The notes: a model not told the origin generated them from the sequence alone. A DNA stretch of 64,000 nucleotides from Acidobacteriaceae bacterium (GCA_025462735.1 JAOAPC010000003.1:242029-306028), one strand, 5' to 3'; positions 8,248 to 17,262 are shown, numbered from the stretch's first letter. A program made the numbers and translations.

Positions 8248-8881
8248 CATGCATATTTACGCATTCGGCTCCGTTTGTCGGGGTGAAATTAGTCAAGATT
8301 CGGACGTTGACCTCCTCGTGATTGGAGGAGCCGATGCTTCGCAGTATGATCCGGATACCTACTCGATCTACTCGTATGACAGAATTAAAGGGTTGTGGCG
8401 TGAAGGCAACCCTTTTGCTTGGCACCTCTTCCTCGAATCCAAGTTGCTGTTTTCTTCTGACAGGCAGGATTTTCTGCAAAGCTTGGGAAGCCCCACTGCG
8501 TATAAACACTGCACGCGTGATTGTGAAAGATTCTTGGCATTGTTTCGTGACGCATGTAGCTCGCTAGCCTGCGGTGAAAGCCAAGTATTCGACCTGTCTA
8601 CAATATTCTTGAGCATGAGAAACATCGCTACTTGCTTTTCTCTCGGTGTTACAGAGCGACCGGATTTCTCTAGGAGCTCTGCCCTTCGCTTAGGCCCGAA
8701 CAGTGTTTCACTACCGGTGGATTCGTATCAGGTTTTGGAGCGCGCCCGTGTCCTATGCACGCGAGGACACGGCCCGAAGATAACAGATGAGGAGGTCGAG
8801 GCGACGAAGCGACACATGAACGAGGTATATGATTGGATGAAACAATTAGTGGAAAAGGCGAAAGAACATGAGCGAATTTAA
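8195..8881 (+). CDS. Minimal nucleotidyltransferase (pol-beta superfamily)
   Basis: The signature F-G-S-V-C-R-G-E-x5-S-D-V-D-L-L-V (residues 24-41 from the TTG start) contains the GS and paired aspartates that bind metal and nucleotide in MNT-type transferases. The C-terminal 120 residues are helical with no clear motif. TTG at 8195 supplies the usual helix before the GS motif but overlaps the upstream gene by 53 bp; ATG at 8249, two bases after the upstream stop, is the alternative. The acceptor is unknown; relatives modify RNA, proteins or drugs, or act in toxin-antitoxin pairs. Confidence 0.75.
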   Translation: MSSVFLRQLLSSGSIDVSMHIYAFGSVCRGEISQDSDVDLLVIGGADASQYDPDTYSIYSYDRIKGLWREGNPFAWHLFLESKLLFSSDRQDFLQSLGSPTAYKHCTRDCERFLALFRDACSSLACGESQVFDLSTIFLSMRNIATCFSLGVTERPDFSRSSALRLGPNSVSLPVDSYQVLERARVLCTRGHGPKITDEEVEATKRHMNEVYDWMKQLVEKAKEHERI

Positions 8882-9158
8882 TAACCGAATTGCAGCCCAG
8901 AGACAAGTGCTTCAGATCGTGAACCGAAAGGGGTGGGAAAAGGAGGAACTATTCGGACTTTCCCATAAGGCGATCGAACGATGGACTAGCGTGAACCGTA
9001 TTGAGCCGCAATCTCATCTGGTAATGCTTGTCGAGGCTGCATCCTCAAAACTATTCTTTCTCGCCAATAAGAGCCAAGAACAGGTTTCAGACGAATACCA
9101 AATAACGGCACGCGAAATTGCTTTGCTAGCTAAGGAGATTGAGCTGGAAATTGCATAA
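8868..9158 (+). CDS. Small partner protein of the nucleotidyltransferase, 96 aa
   Basis: Overlaps the end of the nucleotidyltransferase gene by 14 bp, implying coupled translation. It is predicted all-helical. The central KAIERWTSVNRIEPQSHLV could be a helix-turn-helix-like or HEPN-like segment (R-x5-H is present, but that may be chance). No family is firmly recognised. Size and position fit an antitoxin, adaptor or regulator of the upstream enzyme. This is inference from gene order only. Confidence 0.65.
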   Translation: MSEFNNRIAAQRQVLQIVNRKGWEKEELFGLSHKAIERWTSVNRIEPQSHLVMLVEAASSKLFFLANKSQEQVSDEYQITAREIALLAKEIELEIA

Positions 9159-9232
9159 CCACCGCCGACATCGTTATCGGGCGGGATTCCGGCGGGCTGG
9201 CCCACCTTTCGTCTAAATTTTCAAAACTGAGG

Positions 9233-9722
9233 CTGCCCCATCCTTCGCGATTTTCGAAGGGTGGGATTCCGCGTCGAATGCGGAACCGCGGAAGAGCGGC
9301 CCCTTCAGGGCCGCGTAACACGCCATTCCCCCCACATGTCATCCTGAGCGAAGCGTGATCTTTCGCTGACGAAAGATCACGCGGAGTCGAAGGACTCCGT
9401 GCTTGCTGGCACCCTACACAGGCCAGGAAGGGAGTTCTCTGCAATACCTAGGACAGGCAGCGCTGGGAGAATTCCTCGACGTGTCCCGCGATGGCGCAGG
9501 CGAAACACGAGGTCCCCTTCGGCTTCGCTCAGGGCAAGCTTTCGACTGCGGAAACCGATTCGCGAGCGAATCGGTTTCCTCCGCTCAAGATGACAGAGTA
9601 AGGGGTGCGCACGGCGGGATGGCTGAAGCCGCGGCACACAAGCTGTGCGGGTGCCCACGCTTCGCGATTTTCGAAGGATGGGATTCCGCGTCGAATGCGC
9701 AACCGTGAAAGAGCAGCCCTTT
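9233..9722 (+). repeat. Pair of about 70-bp direct repeats flanking a composite element
   Basis: 9233-9302 and 9653-9722 share TTCGCGATTTTCGAAGG, TGGGATTCCGCGTCGAATGCG, AACCG and GAAGAGC-type sequence with a few differences. They enclose the element at 9337-9596. The whole 9159-9835 gap is repeat DNA, with no gene seen, until the Shine-Dalgarno of the formate dehydrogenase. Confidence 0.65.
9337..9596. repeat. Composite palindromic element (MITE-like), copy 2
   Basis: It begins TGTCATCCTGAGCGAAGCG and ends CCGCTCAAGATGACA, with a hairpin at each end (GATCTTTCG...CGAAAGATC on the left, AACCGATTCGCGAGCGAATCGGTT on the right). The central GAGAATTCC matches the design of the 459-680 copy. The ends are conserved and the middle is diverged, as expected of a non-autonomous transposed element. 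Confidence 0.65.
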
Positions 9723-9835
9723 CGCGAACCGAGACCCACCGACGAATTCCAGAGCGCAACTGCAACCGAACTTCCTGTAAAATCGTCTAAGTTTGCTAAG
9801 GCCTCGCAACATCCTGAACGTTAAGGAGGCAAACT

Positions 9836-12800
9836 GTGCTCACCGAGCTGCTCTCCCGCTGGCCGCTGATTCAGCAAATCAAGACTGGAGCTAATGGCAA
9901 CGGCATCGAGTCGATGTCAGAGCGGACGCGCAACTTGCGTCCCAAGACCGATGGAGCACAGGTTGCGAGATCAATTTGCCCGTATTGCGGCGTGGGCTGC
10001 GGACAGCTCGCGTATCACAAAAATGGCAAGCTGATTTCGATTGAAGGCGATCCCGAGTCGCCGATTTCGCGCGGGCGACTCTGCCCCAAGGGCTCCGACA
10101 CATTTGAGCTGCACACCCACCCGGGTCGACTGAAGAAGGTCAAATACCGCCGGCCATATTCCACAAAGTGGGAAGATCTCGACCTTGAAACCGCCATGGA
10201 CATGGTCGCTGACCGCCTGTGGGATTCGCGCGAACGCACCTTCCAGGAGAAAGACGAAAAAAGCGGCCAGCTGATAATGCAGACCAAGGCGGTCGCCCAC
10301 CTCGGCGGCGCCACTCTCGACATCGAAGAAAATTATCTGATCAAAAAACTCTTCGCCATCGGTCTGGGAATGGTGTGCATTTCCAACCAGGCCCGTATAT
10401 GACACAGCTCTACTGTGCCCGGTCTGGGCACAAGCTTTGGGCGGGGCGGCGCCACGACTGCGCAACAAGACCTGAGTAACGCGGATGCGATCCTGATTAT
10501 GGGATCGTCGATGGCGGAGAACCATCCGGTCGGCTTCCAGTGGGTAATGGAAGCGCGGGAGCGCGGGGCGAAGATCATTCACGTGGACCCGCGGTTCACG
10601 CGCACCTCCGCGATGTCGGACATTTGGGCGCCGCTGCGCGCCGGCAGCGACATTATTTTCCTGGGCGCGATGGTGAATTACGTTCTCACCAACAATAAAT
10701 ACTTTCGTGACTACGTTCTGCATTACACCAATGCGGCAACACTGCTGCGAGATGATTTCAAGGACACGGAAGATTTGGACGGACTGTTCTCCGGCTGGGA
10801 CGCAGAGAAGAAACAATATGACCCGGAGAGCTGGTTTTATCGAGGTGCTCCAATAAAGGGCGATGGCAAGACTAAGCCCGGACACTCACCGGCGAACGGC
10901 GGCCATGCAAAAGATCGCGGAGGCGAGGCACAAGATACGGCCAAGTTTGAGTGGGACACGTCGCTCGAAGATCCGCGATGCGTGTTTCAGGTACTGAAGC
11001 GGCACTTCACGCGCTATACGCCGGAGATGGTTGAGCGCTTTTGCGGCGTCCCCAAAGACGTATTTCTGAAAGTGGCAGAGACCTTCACGTCAGCTTCGGG
11101 GCCAGAGAAGACTGCGGCAATCTGCTACGCGGTTGGATGGACGCAGCATTCGAAGGGTGTGCAGGTCATTCGCACGGCGGCGATCTTGCAGTTGCTGCTG
11201 GGAAACATTGGCCGGCCAGGCGGCGGGATTTTGGCGCTGCGCGGGCATGCTTCGATTCAGGGATCAACGGATGTGCCGACGCTCTATGACGTCCTGCCAG
11301 GTTATTTGCCGATGCCGATCTTCAATGCCGAAGCGAATACCTTGAAGGATTACATCAAAAAAAACAGCACCAGGACGGGCGTATGGTCGAACTTCGATTG
11401 TTACATCACTAGCCTGCTCAAGGCTTATTACGGGGACGCCGCAACCAAAGAAAATGATTACGGTTTTGATTGGCTTCCGCGCGTCACCGGCGATCACTCC
11501 CACTTCGGCTACTTTCTAGATATGCAGGACGGAAAGACGGAAGGCCTGTTCGTGATGGGGCAGAACCCGGCGGTGGGAGCGTCGAATGGGCGGCTCGAGC
11601 GCAGTGCGCTTTCGAAGCTGAAATGGCTGGTGGTGCGGGATATGGTCGAGATTGAAACCGCCTCGTTCTGGCTGGATTCGCCTGAAGTGCAGAGGGGCGA
11701 ACTGGATCCGAAGAAGGTCGCGACAGAAGTGTTTCTCTTTCCTGCTGCGGGGACAGCCGAAAAAGAAGGAACGTTCACCAATACGCAGAGGCTGCTGCAG
11801 TTTCGTGAGAAGGCGGTGGATCCTCCGGGCGATGCCCGCAATGACACTTGGTTCATGTACCATCTCGGCCGGAGGATGAAGGCAAAAGCGAAGAACGATA
11901 CGCGACCGAGGAATGCTGGGCTGAATGCGCTGACGTGGGATTATCCCTTGGAAGGCAAACAGCGTGATCCGAATGTGCAAACAGTGCTGAAGGAAATCAA
12001 TGGGCGAACGGTTAGCGACGGCAAGCAACTCAAGCACATGCAAGAGCTGAAGAACGATGGCAGTACCGCGTGCGGAGCATGGATTTACTGCGGCGTGTTT
12101 CCGGAGGAAGGACGGAACCGCGCTTTGGAGCGCAAGCCAAAAGATTTGCTCGGGCATGGCTGGGGATTTTCGTGGCCGAACGATTGCCGAATTATTTATA
12201 ACCGGGCGTCGGCGCGTCCGGATGGGACCCCGTGGAGCGAGCGCAAGAAGTTGGTGTGGTGGGACGCAGAGAAAAAGGAATGGGGCGGGCTGGACAATGC
12301 CGATTTCAAGAAAGATATGGCGCCGGACACTCCTGACAGTCTTGATAAAGGGAAGGGAGTCGCAGCGCTGGGTGGAGCGCGGCCGTTTACGTTGCATCCG
12401 GATGGCGTGGGATGGCTTTTCGTGCCGAGCGGTTTGAAGGATGGACCACTGCCAACTCACTACGAGCCACTGGAATCGCCGATTCATAATCCTCTATATA
12501 AGCAGCAAGAGGATCCGGCAGTGCAAAAGAAAGAGCGGCCGGATAATCCGTATGCAAAATCGCCGGGGGATCCACGGTATCCGTTTGTGCTCAGCACGTA
12601 TCGCTTAACAGAGCAACACACGGCTGGCGGAATGACGCGTACGCTTTCGCATCTCGCAGAGTTGCAGCCTGAATTCTTTACTGAGGTTTCGCCCGAACTG
12701 GCGGAAGAAGTCGGTCTGGAACACGGAGACTGGGCTACTATTTCTACGCCGCGCGCGGAGGTTGAAGCGAGAGTGCTGATCACGCGCCGCATGCGTCCGA

Positions 12801-13015
12801 TGTTGATCGATGGAAAGAAAATCCATCAGGTCGGAGTTCCGTATCACTGGGGATACAAGGGGCTTGTGAAGGGCGATATCGCGAACGACTTACTGGTGAT
12901 TAGCGAAGAGCCGAATGTGCGAATCATGGAGACGAAGGCGTTGCTGTGCAATGTGAGGCCGGGGCGCCGGAACGGCGTTTCACCAGAGAGGACACGGAGG
13001 AAAACGGCGGTGTGA
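9836..13015 (+). CDS. fdnG: Selenocysteine formate dehydrogenase, catalytic alpha subunit
   Basis: Oxidises formate to CO2 at a molybdenum- or tungsten-bis-pterin centre. The frame runs 1,060 codons if TGA at 10400-10402 is read as selenocysteine (residue 189), giving NQARI-U-HSSTVPGLGTSFGRG, which aligns with NQARV-U-HG in E. coli FdnG. An N-terminal 4Fe-4S site (CPYCGVGC...CPKG, about residues 48-85) precedes it. Length suits FDH-N/FDH-O. GTG start follows AAGGAGG. No twin-arginine signal is visible, unlike FdnG, so cytoplasmic location is likely. Beta and NrfD-like subunits follow. Two separate CDS calls here would be an error. Confidence 0.93.
10400..10436 (+). promoter_or_regulatory. SECIS element directing selenocysteine at UGA
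   Basis: Eleven bases after the TGA (10400-10402) is a perfect 7-bp stem TGTGCCC/GGGCACA (10414-10420 and 10426-10432) closing the loop GGTCT. An outer AGCT/AGCT pairing (10406-10409, 10433-10436) extends it. The spacing and the GGUCU apical loop match the E. coli fdhF SECIS recognised by SelB. Confidence 0.88.
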
Positions 13016-13072
13016 TTAGAAGTTGAACTTAGCTCAACGGCGATTGATGATTTGCAATGAAAGAAGTACATA

Positions 13073-13137
13073 GGTCCTTCGACTGCGCCGAATAATTCGC
13101 AAGCGAATTGTTCGGCTTCGCTCAGGATGACAGGGGT
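13073..13137. repeat. Palindromic repeat, single copy of the CGCTCAGGATGACAG end
   Basis: TCCTTCGACTGCGCCGAAT, then AATTCGCAAGCGAATT, then TTCGGCTTCGCTCAGGATGACAG: a hairpin with the same right end as the composite elements at 459-680 and 9337-9596. It sits between the formate dehydrogenase alpha and beta genes. Confidence 0.6.
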
Positions 13138-13170
13138 TAGGTGTTTGCGGGATGAGCACTTGGTGAAGAG

Positions 13171-13959
13171 ATGGCGATAACAGCTTTTCTGACGGACTCG
13201 ACACTTTGCATTGGTTGCAAAGCCTGCGAGGTCGCGTGCAAGGAATGGAACCACGTCGCCGAAGACGGCCTCGAGTGGAGCGGGTTTTCCTACGACAACA
13301 CAGGTTCGGTGGGTTCGCAGACCTGGCGGCACGTAAAGTTTGTGGAGCAGAGTCCGGAGCCCGGATTTGGCGGCAATGCTCCGGAGATGAATTCGTGGTC
13401 GTTTTCATCTGACGTTTGCAAGCATTGCGAAAACGCGGGATGCCTGGAGGCTTGTCCGACAGGCGCGATCGTTCGCACGGAATTCGGCGGGGTCTTCGTT
13501 CAGCCGGACATCTGCAACGGATGCGGCTATTGTGTAGTTTCCTGCCCGTTCGGAGTGGTGGAAAGAAACGAAGATGACGGGCGCGCCTTCAAGTGCACGT
13601 TCTGCTACGACCGACAGAAGGTGGGATTGAAACCGGCGTGCGCGAAGGCGTGTCCGACGGAGTCGATTAAGTTCGGTGAAATTGAGGAGCTTCGGCATCA
13701 TGCGAAGGAGCGAGTTGCGCAGCTCGAAAGTCGGGGAATGAAAGATGTGCAGTTCTACAATGCGGGTGATACCAGCGTCGGTGGAACCCACGCGATGTTT
13801 ATTCTGCGGGGTGATCCGCGGCAGTACAATCTTCCGCCGAAACCGGAAGTGCCAACGGTGTATTTGAGGAAGGCGTGGCGATCGTCGGCGGTTGGAGCGC
13901 TGATGCTACTCGGCGGGGCGGTGGTTGCGTTCTTGGCAGATGGGAATGGCAGACGCTGA
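13171..13959 (+). CDS. fdnH: Formate dehydrogenase iron-sulfur (beta) subunit
   Basis: Transfers electrons from the catalytic subunit to the membrane subunit. It carries four 4Fe-4S cysteine groups: CIGCKACEVAC (residues 11-21), CKHCENAGCLEAC (about 82-94), CNGCGYCVVSC (about 115-125) and CTFCYDRQKVGLKPACAKAC (about 143-162). A single C-terminal hydrophobic helix (about residues 235-255) should anchor it, as in FdnH. It lies 155 bp after alpha, with a palindromic repeat between. Length (262) is somewhat below E. coli FdnH (294). Confidence 0.9.
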   Translation: MAITAFLTDSTLCIGCKACEVACKEWNHVAEDGLEWSGFSYDNTGSVGSQTWRHVKFVEQSPEPGFGGNAPEMNSWSFSSDVCKHCENAGCLEACPTGAIVRTEFGGVFVQPDICNGCGYCVVSCPFGVVERNEDDGRAFKCTFCYDRQKVGLKPACAKACPTESIKFGEIEELRHHAKERVAQLESRGMKDVQFYNAGDTSVGGTHAMFILRGDPRQYNLPPKPEVPTVYLRKAWRSSAVGALMLLGGAVVAFLADGNGRR

Positions 13960-13969
13960 ACTTCAGAAC

Positions 13970-14106
13970 ACCTAACCACAGAGGGCACAGAGTTACACAG
14001 AGGAAACATCGACCACAGAGTTAGCCTTTGACTTCGGCCAGGGCAGCCCGGCACAAAGAGAAAGGCACCGACCACAAAGGACACGAAGGTACACGAAGGA
14101 AAACTG
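13970..14106. repeat. ACCACAGAGG-type low-complexity dispersed repeat
   Basis: Runs of ACCACAGAGGGCACAGAG, ACACAGAGGAAAC and ACCACAAAGGACACGAAGG. Related short copies are at about 15245, 28474 and 41410. It separates the beta and NrfD-like genes. Confidence 0.55.
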
Positions 14107-14152
14107 AGCAATGGCGGGCGAGGCGCCCGCCCCACACACACGAAGGAAACGA

Positions 14153-15199
14153 ATGAGTGATTCAGCCCGCGTCCCGCCACGAGTTCCGAATGTTTCGAGC
14201 GAACGACGACTGGTCGAAATTCGCCGCGAAGCTGAGAACACCGGCAAAGTCGCAGCCAAGGGCGTGCGCCCGAGCGGAGCCCCGTTTCCAATCGCATCCC
14301 CAGAAACCGGCTATTACGGAATTCCACTGCTCAAGGAACCTGCATGGACGTGGCAGATCCCGCTCTACTTTTTCGTCGGAGGGGCTTCTGCGGCGGCGGG
14401 GGTGGTGGGCGCAATCGGCAGCTATACCGGAGCTGATCGGAAACTGGTGCGCGATGCGCGTTGGATTGCGGCATCTGGCTGTGTGCTCTCGCCCCCATTA
14501 CTGATCGCTGATCTCGGGCGACCGACGCGCTTCCTTAACATGCTGAGAGTTTTCAAACCGCAGAGCGCAATGTCGATGGGCGTATGGACGCTGGTGGGAT
14601 TTTCTGGCGGCGCAGCAGCCGCAGCTTTCGCGCAATTCATGACCGATCGCTACGGAACGTCGTTCCCGGTGCGGGTGATTGAGCAAGCAGGACAAGCGGC
14701 GTCTCTGCTGTTCGGGCTTCCCTTTTCCAACTACACGGGCGTTTTGATCGGCGCAACTGCGGTTCCAGCTTGGAACGAAAATGCCGCCGATCTTCCGATT
14801 CTTTTTGGAATGTCGGGGCTTTCGGCTGCGGTCGGGCTGCTTGAGCTAATGGGAAATCACAAGAGCCGAGCTCTTGGAGCGCTGGGATTGGGCGCCGCGC
14901 TGTTTGAATGCTGGGAAGGATTGAAGATCGAAGTTCAGCAGAAGCCGGTGTTGAAACCGCTGAAGCATGGGGCGAGCGGGACACTGACTCGCGCTGCTGG
15001 ATTGCTCTCCGGACCATTGCCCGCGGCCTTGCGTCTGATGAGCTTGTTCTCCGGATCGGGGAATAAAAGTTCGTTACGAAAGGCGGCCGCGGTTTCGTCG
15101 GTTGCGGGTTCACTGCTGACACGCATGGCGTGGATCTACGCGGGCCACGTTTCCGCGAGAGACTGGCGCATTCCGCTGGGGATAAAATCCCAGGAATAA
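14153..15199 (+). CDS. nrfD: NrfD/PsrC-type membrane subunit of formate dehydrogenase
   Basis: A polytopic protein with about eight hydrophobic segments, beginning at WQIPLYFFVGGASAAAG (about residues 65-82) and with the family's LLIADLGRPTRFLNMLRVFKPQS loop (about 123-145). NrfD-like subunits exchange electrons with the quinone pool without haem, so this replaces the cytochrome b gamma subunit of E. coli FDH. ATG at 14153 follows GAAGGAAAC; the frame is open 14 codons upstream, but that stretch is repeat-derived. The cytosolic N-tail is long. Third gene of the cluster. Confidence 0.82.
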   Translation: MSDSARVPPRVPNVSSERRLVEIRREAENTGKVAAKGVRPSGAPFPIASPETGYYGIPLLKEPAWTWQIPLYFFVGGASAAAGVVGAIGSYTGADRKLVRDARWIAASGCVLSPPLLIADLGRPTRFLNMLRVFKPQSAMSMGVWTLVGFSGGAAAAAFAQFMTDRYGTSFPVRVIEQAGQAASLLFGLPFSNYTGVLIGATAVPAWNENAADLPILFGMSGLSAAVGLLELMGNHKSRALGALGLGAALFECWEGLKIEVQQKPVLKPLKHGASGTLTRAAGLLSGPLPAALRLMSLFSGSGNKSSLRKAAAVSSVAGSLLTRMAWIYAGHVSARDWRIPLGIKSQE

Positions 15200-15460
15200 T
15201 TTCGTTCTTCTCCGCCGCAAGTCGCTCTCGCTTTTTGAAAGCTTTTAACCGCAGAGGACGCAGAGAAAACCCGCTGAGAGCGCGGAGTCTCGTGCTTCTC
15301 ATAGTTTGCCTGCGGGGTCGCAAACAGCGGTCTTGTTCATCTCCCAGCTACAGATTAAGCCTCCCCCGGACGTGGACGGCCGGGGCTACACGATGCTAGC
15401 TGACTGCGGGCTGCCCGTCTCCCCACAACAGAGTTAGTTTGCTAATCTTCGGTCCGGACA
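15200..15460. other. Intergenic region with TTTAACCGCAGAGG repeat
   Basis: Convergent region between the formate dehydrogenase cluster and the VWFA gene. It has a TTTAACCGCAGAGGACGCAGAG repeat copy at about 15244. I see no clear terminator and no gene. Confidence 0.4.
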
Positions 15461-16423
15461 CTAGTGCGATTTTGAAGTGTAGTATCCGGTGCGGTGTCGG
15501 GCTTTGTAGTCTGAGGCTTCGGGAACTCCAGTTAACTTCACTTCAAGTCTGCGGAAGTCTGAGTCGGCGAGTCGTTGCGAAGGATAGTAGGCAAGAAGGT
15601 ATTGCGTGCGCAGTTCGTCGCTGATGGCGCGAAAAGCCTGATCGAGTTGCGTGATCGAAGACGCATAGTAATACTTGCCGCCAGTGTCTTCCGAGAGTTG
15701 GATCAACGCGTGTTCGCCGCCGGTATCGCGGCCAGCACTGGCTTCGATAGGCACATCAATGATGCTGTACACGATAGCTTCGGCCTGCTGGGCGGCGCGG
15801 AGCGCACCATGGTAATTGACCTGGCTGACAGTGTCACCACCGTCAGTGATTACGACTAATACTTTCCTTCCCTGCCGGGTTTCGAGCGCCTGGGCCCCGA
15901 GAAAAACCGCATCGTAAAGTGCAGTGGCGGCGCCGGTATGCACGCGATCAATGCCGTGATCGATAGTTTTTAAATCTGCGGTGAAGGGCACATCCTGACT
16001 GACGACTTCGCTGAAATCGTAAAGCGACAAAGCGTCGACGGGACGAATAATCGCGTGCGCAAAACGGCGAGCGGAGGCAAGCTCGAGGGGAAGATCTTTG
16101 CGGGTGCTCAGGCTGGTATCGATGTCGAGCACGATGGAAAGCGGCAGCTCGGATTCTTTTCCGAAGACGGAAATCTTCTGGGGATGGCCGTCTTCGAATA
16201 TTTGAAAATTATCTTTGTTCAGATTGCCCACAGGCGAGCCATGCTCGTCGGTGACGGTAACGAAGATGTTGACCAGCTTTACGTCAACCTTGATGTCGCT
16301 GCCATTGTCAGCAGAGGACGCCGGCGCCGAGGACCTGGCCCATGGCGGCTTGGGCACGCTGGACGAAGTCTGAGCGTGACACACGGATGCGGCCAGTAGC
16401 GCAACAAGCGGTAAATGTTTCAT
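15461..16423 (-). CDS. VWFA-domain secreted protein (acidobacterial type)
   Basis: A signal peptide (residues 1-17, ending CHAQ) is followed by a segment with VDVKLVNIFVTVTDEHG and LNKDNFQIFEDG, typical of the VWFA-related proteins abundant in Acidobacteria. Then comes a von Willebrand A domain with metal-site DTSLS (about residue 103) and the VITDGGDT strand. Such domains bind ligands through a metal ion. Its start codon overlaps the end of moaD-moaE by 4 bp (ATGA), so it is translated with that gene despite an unrelated role. Ligand unknown. Confidence 0.8.
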   Translation of the reverse strand: MKHLPLVALLAASVCHAQTSSSVPKPPWARSSAPASSADNGSDIKVDVKLVNIFVTVTDEHGSPVGNLNKDNFQIFEDGHPQKISVFGKESELPLSIVLDIDTSLSTRKDLPLELASARRFAHAIIRPVDALSLYDFSEVVSQDVPFTADLKTIDHGIDRVHTGAATALYDAVFLGAQALETRQGRKVLVVITDGGDTVSQVNYHGALRAAQQAEAIVYSIIDVPIEASAGRDTGGEHALIQLSEDTGGKYYYASSITQLDQAFRAISDELRTQYLLAYYPSQRLADSDFRRLEVKLTGVPEASDYKARHRTGYYTSKSH

Positions 16424-17262
16424 TTGCGGGCTATGGGGTTGGATGCAGGGTTCCCTGAATGGCTGCCCGCGTTATCCGCGTCTGGCGTGCGCAGGGGCGA
16501 GGACCCTTCGGCTTCGCTAAGGACAGGCGCCCGTGCCTCCATTGAAGAATTGATGTCGTCGGGAAAGGGTTCGCCGTCGGACCAAACTGCTCCGTCTTCG
16601 AAGTGTTCTTTTTTCCAGATTGGAACCGTTCGCTTGAGAGTGTCGACGAGCCAGCGACAGGCGTCGAATGCCGCGGCACGATGGGCAGACGCGACAACGA
16701 TAACGACGCTGGTTTCGCCGATCTCAAGTTTGCCGAGGCGATGGATGATTGCTGCATCGCGAATCTGGAATTGTGCACGAGCTTCAGCGATCAGAGATTC
16801 CAGCTGTTTAAGCGCCATCTCTTCGTAGGCTTCGTAGTCGAGATACAGAGTACGTCGGCCACGGCTGTGGTTTCGCACGACTCCTTCGAACACGACCGCG
16901 GCCCCGTCTTCCGGACGCTTGATTACTTCGAGCAGACCGGCGCTGTCGATCGCTTCATGAGTAATAAACGCCCGCTCGTCGATTTTTGTGGGCTGATCAG
17001 GGCTGCGAGATTCGGATGTGCCGCCACTTACCGGAGGCAGTAGCGCGACCTCATCTCCGGAATGCAGCTTCATTTCAGGTCGAGCATATTCCTGATTTAC
17101 AGAGATCGCGATCGAGCTGAAGCTTCCCTTGATTGCTGATAACCGCTGCTCATAGTGGCTGAGGACGTCGGCTGCGCGGGCGTGATCAGGCAGAGAGAGC
17201 AGGTCGGAGCTGCGACCCGCGAGGTCTTTTAATATGCCGAAAAATAAGACACGAACCTGCAT
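16420..17262 (-). CDS. MoaD-MoaE fusion, molybdopterin synthase
   Basis: Residues 1-81 are MoaD-like and end in PPVSGG (Gly80-Gly81). Residues about 95-235 are MoaE-like, with EGVVRNHSRGR and the catalytic region KRTVPIWKKEHF. The enzyme inserts sulfur into precursor Z to make molybdopterin. MoaD needs a free C-terminal GG for thiocarboxylation, so cleavage after Gly81 is expected, as known for MoaX of Mycobacterium. The last 40 residues (EARAPVLSEAEGSSPLRTP...) are translated dispersed repeat. Near a molybdo-/tungsto-enzyme gene, which suits its role. Confidence 0.88.
   Translation of the reverse strand: MQVRVLFFGILKDLAGRSSDLLSLPDHARAADVLSHYEQRLSAIKGSFSSIAISVNQEYARPEMKLHSGDEVALLPPVSGGTSESRSPDQPTKIDERAFITHEAIDSAGLLEVIKRPEDGAAVVFEGVVRNHSRGRRTLYLDYEAYEEMALKQLESLIAEARAQFQIRDAAIIHRLGKLEIGETSVVIVVASAHRAAAFDACRWLVDTLKRTVPIWKKEHFEDGAVWSDGEPFPDDINSSMEARAPVLSEAEGSSPLRTPDADNAGSHSGNPASNPIARK

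Noticed and set aside
11516..12487. 323-aa ORF on the minus strand
   Set aside because: Antisense to the FDH alpha subunit; no recognisable domain.
10415..13015. Separate CDS starting at GTG 10415 for the FDH large part
   Set aside because: The frame is continuous with 9836-10402 except for TGA, which has a SECIS hairpin at the proper spacing, so it is one selenoprotein.
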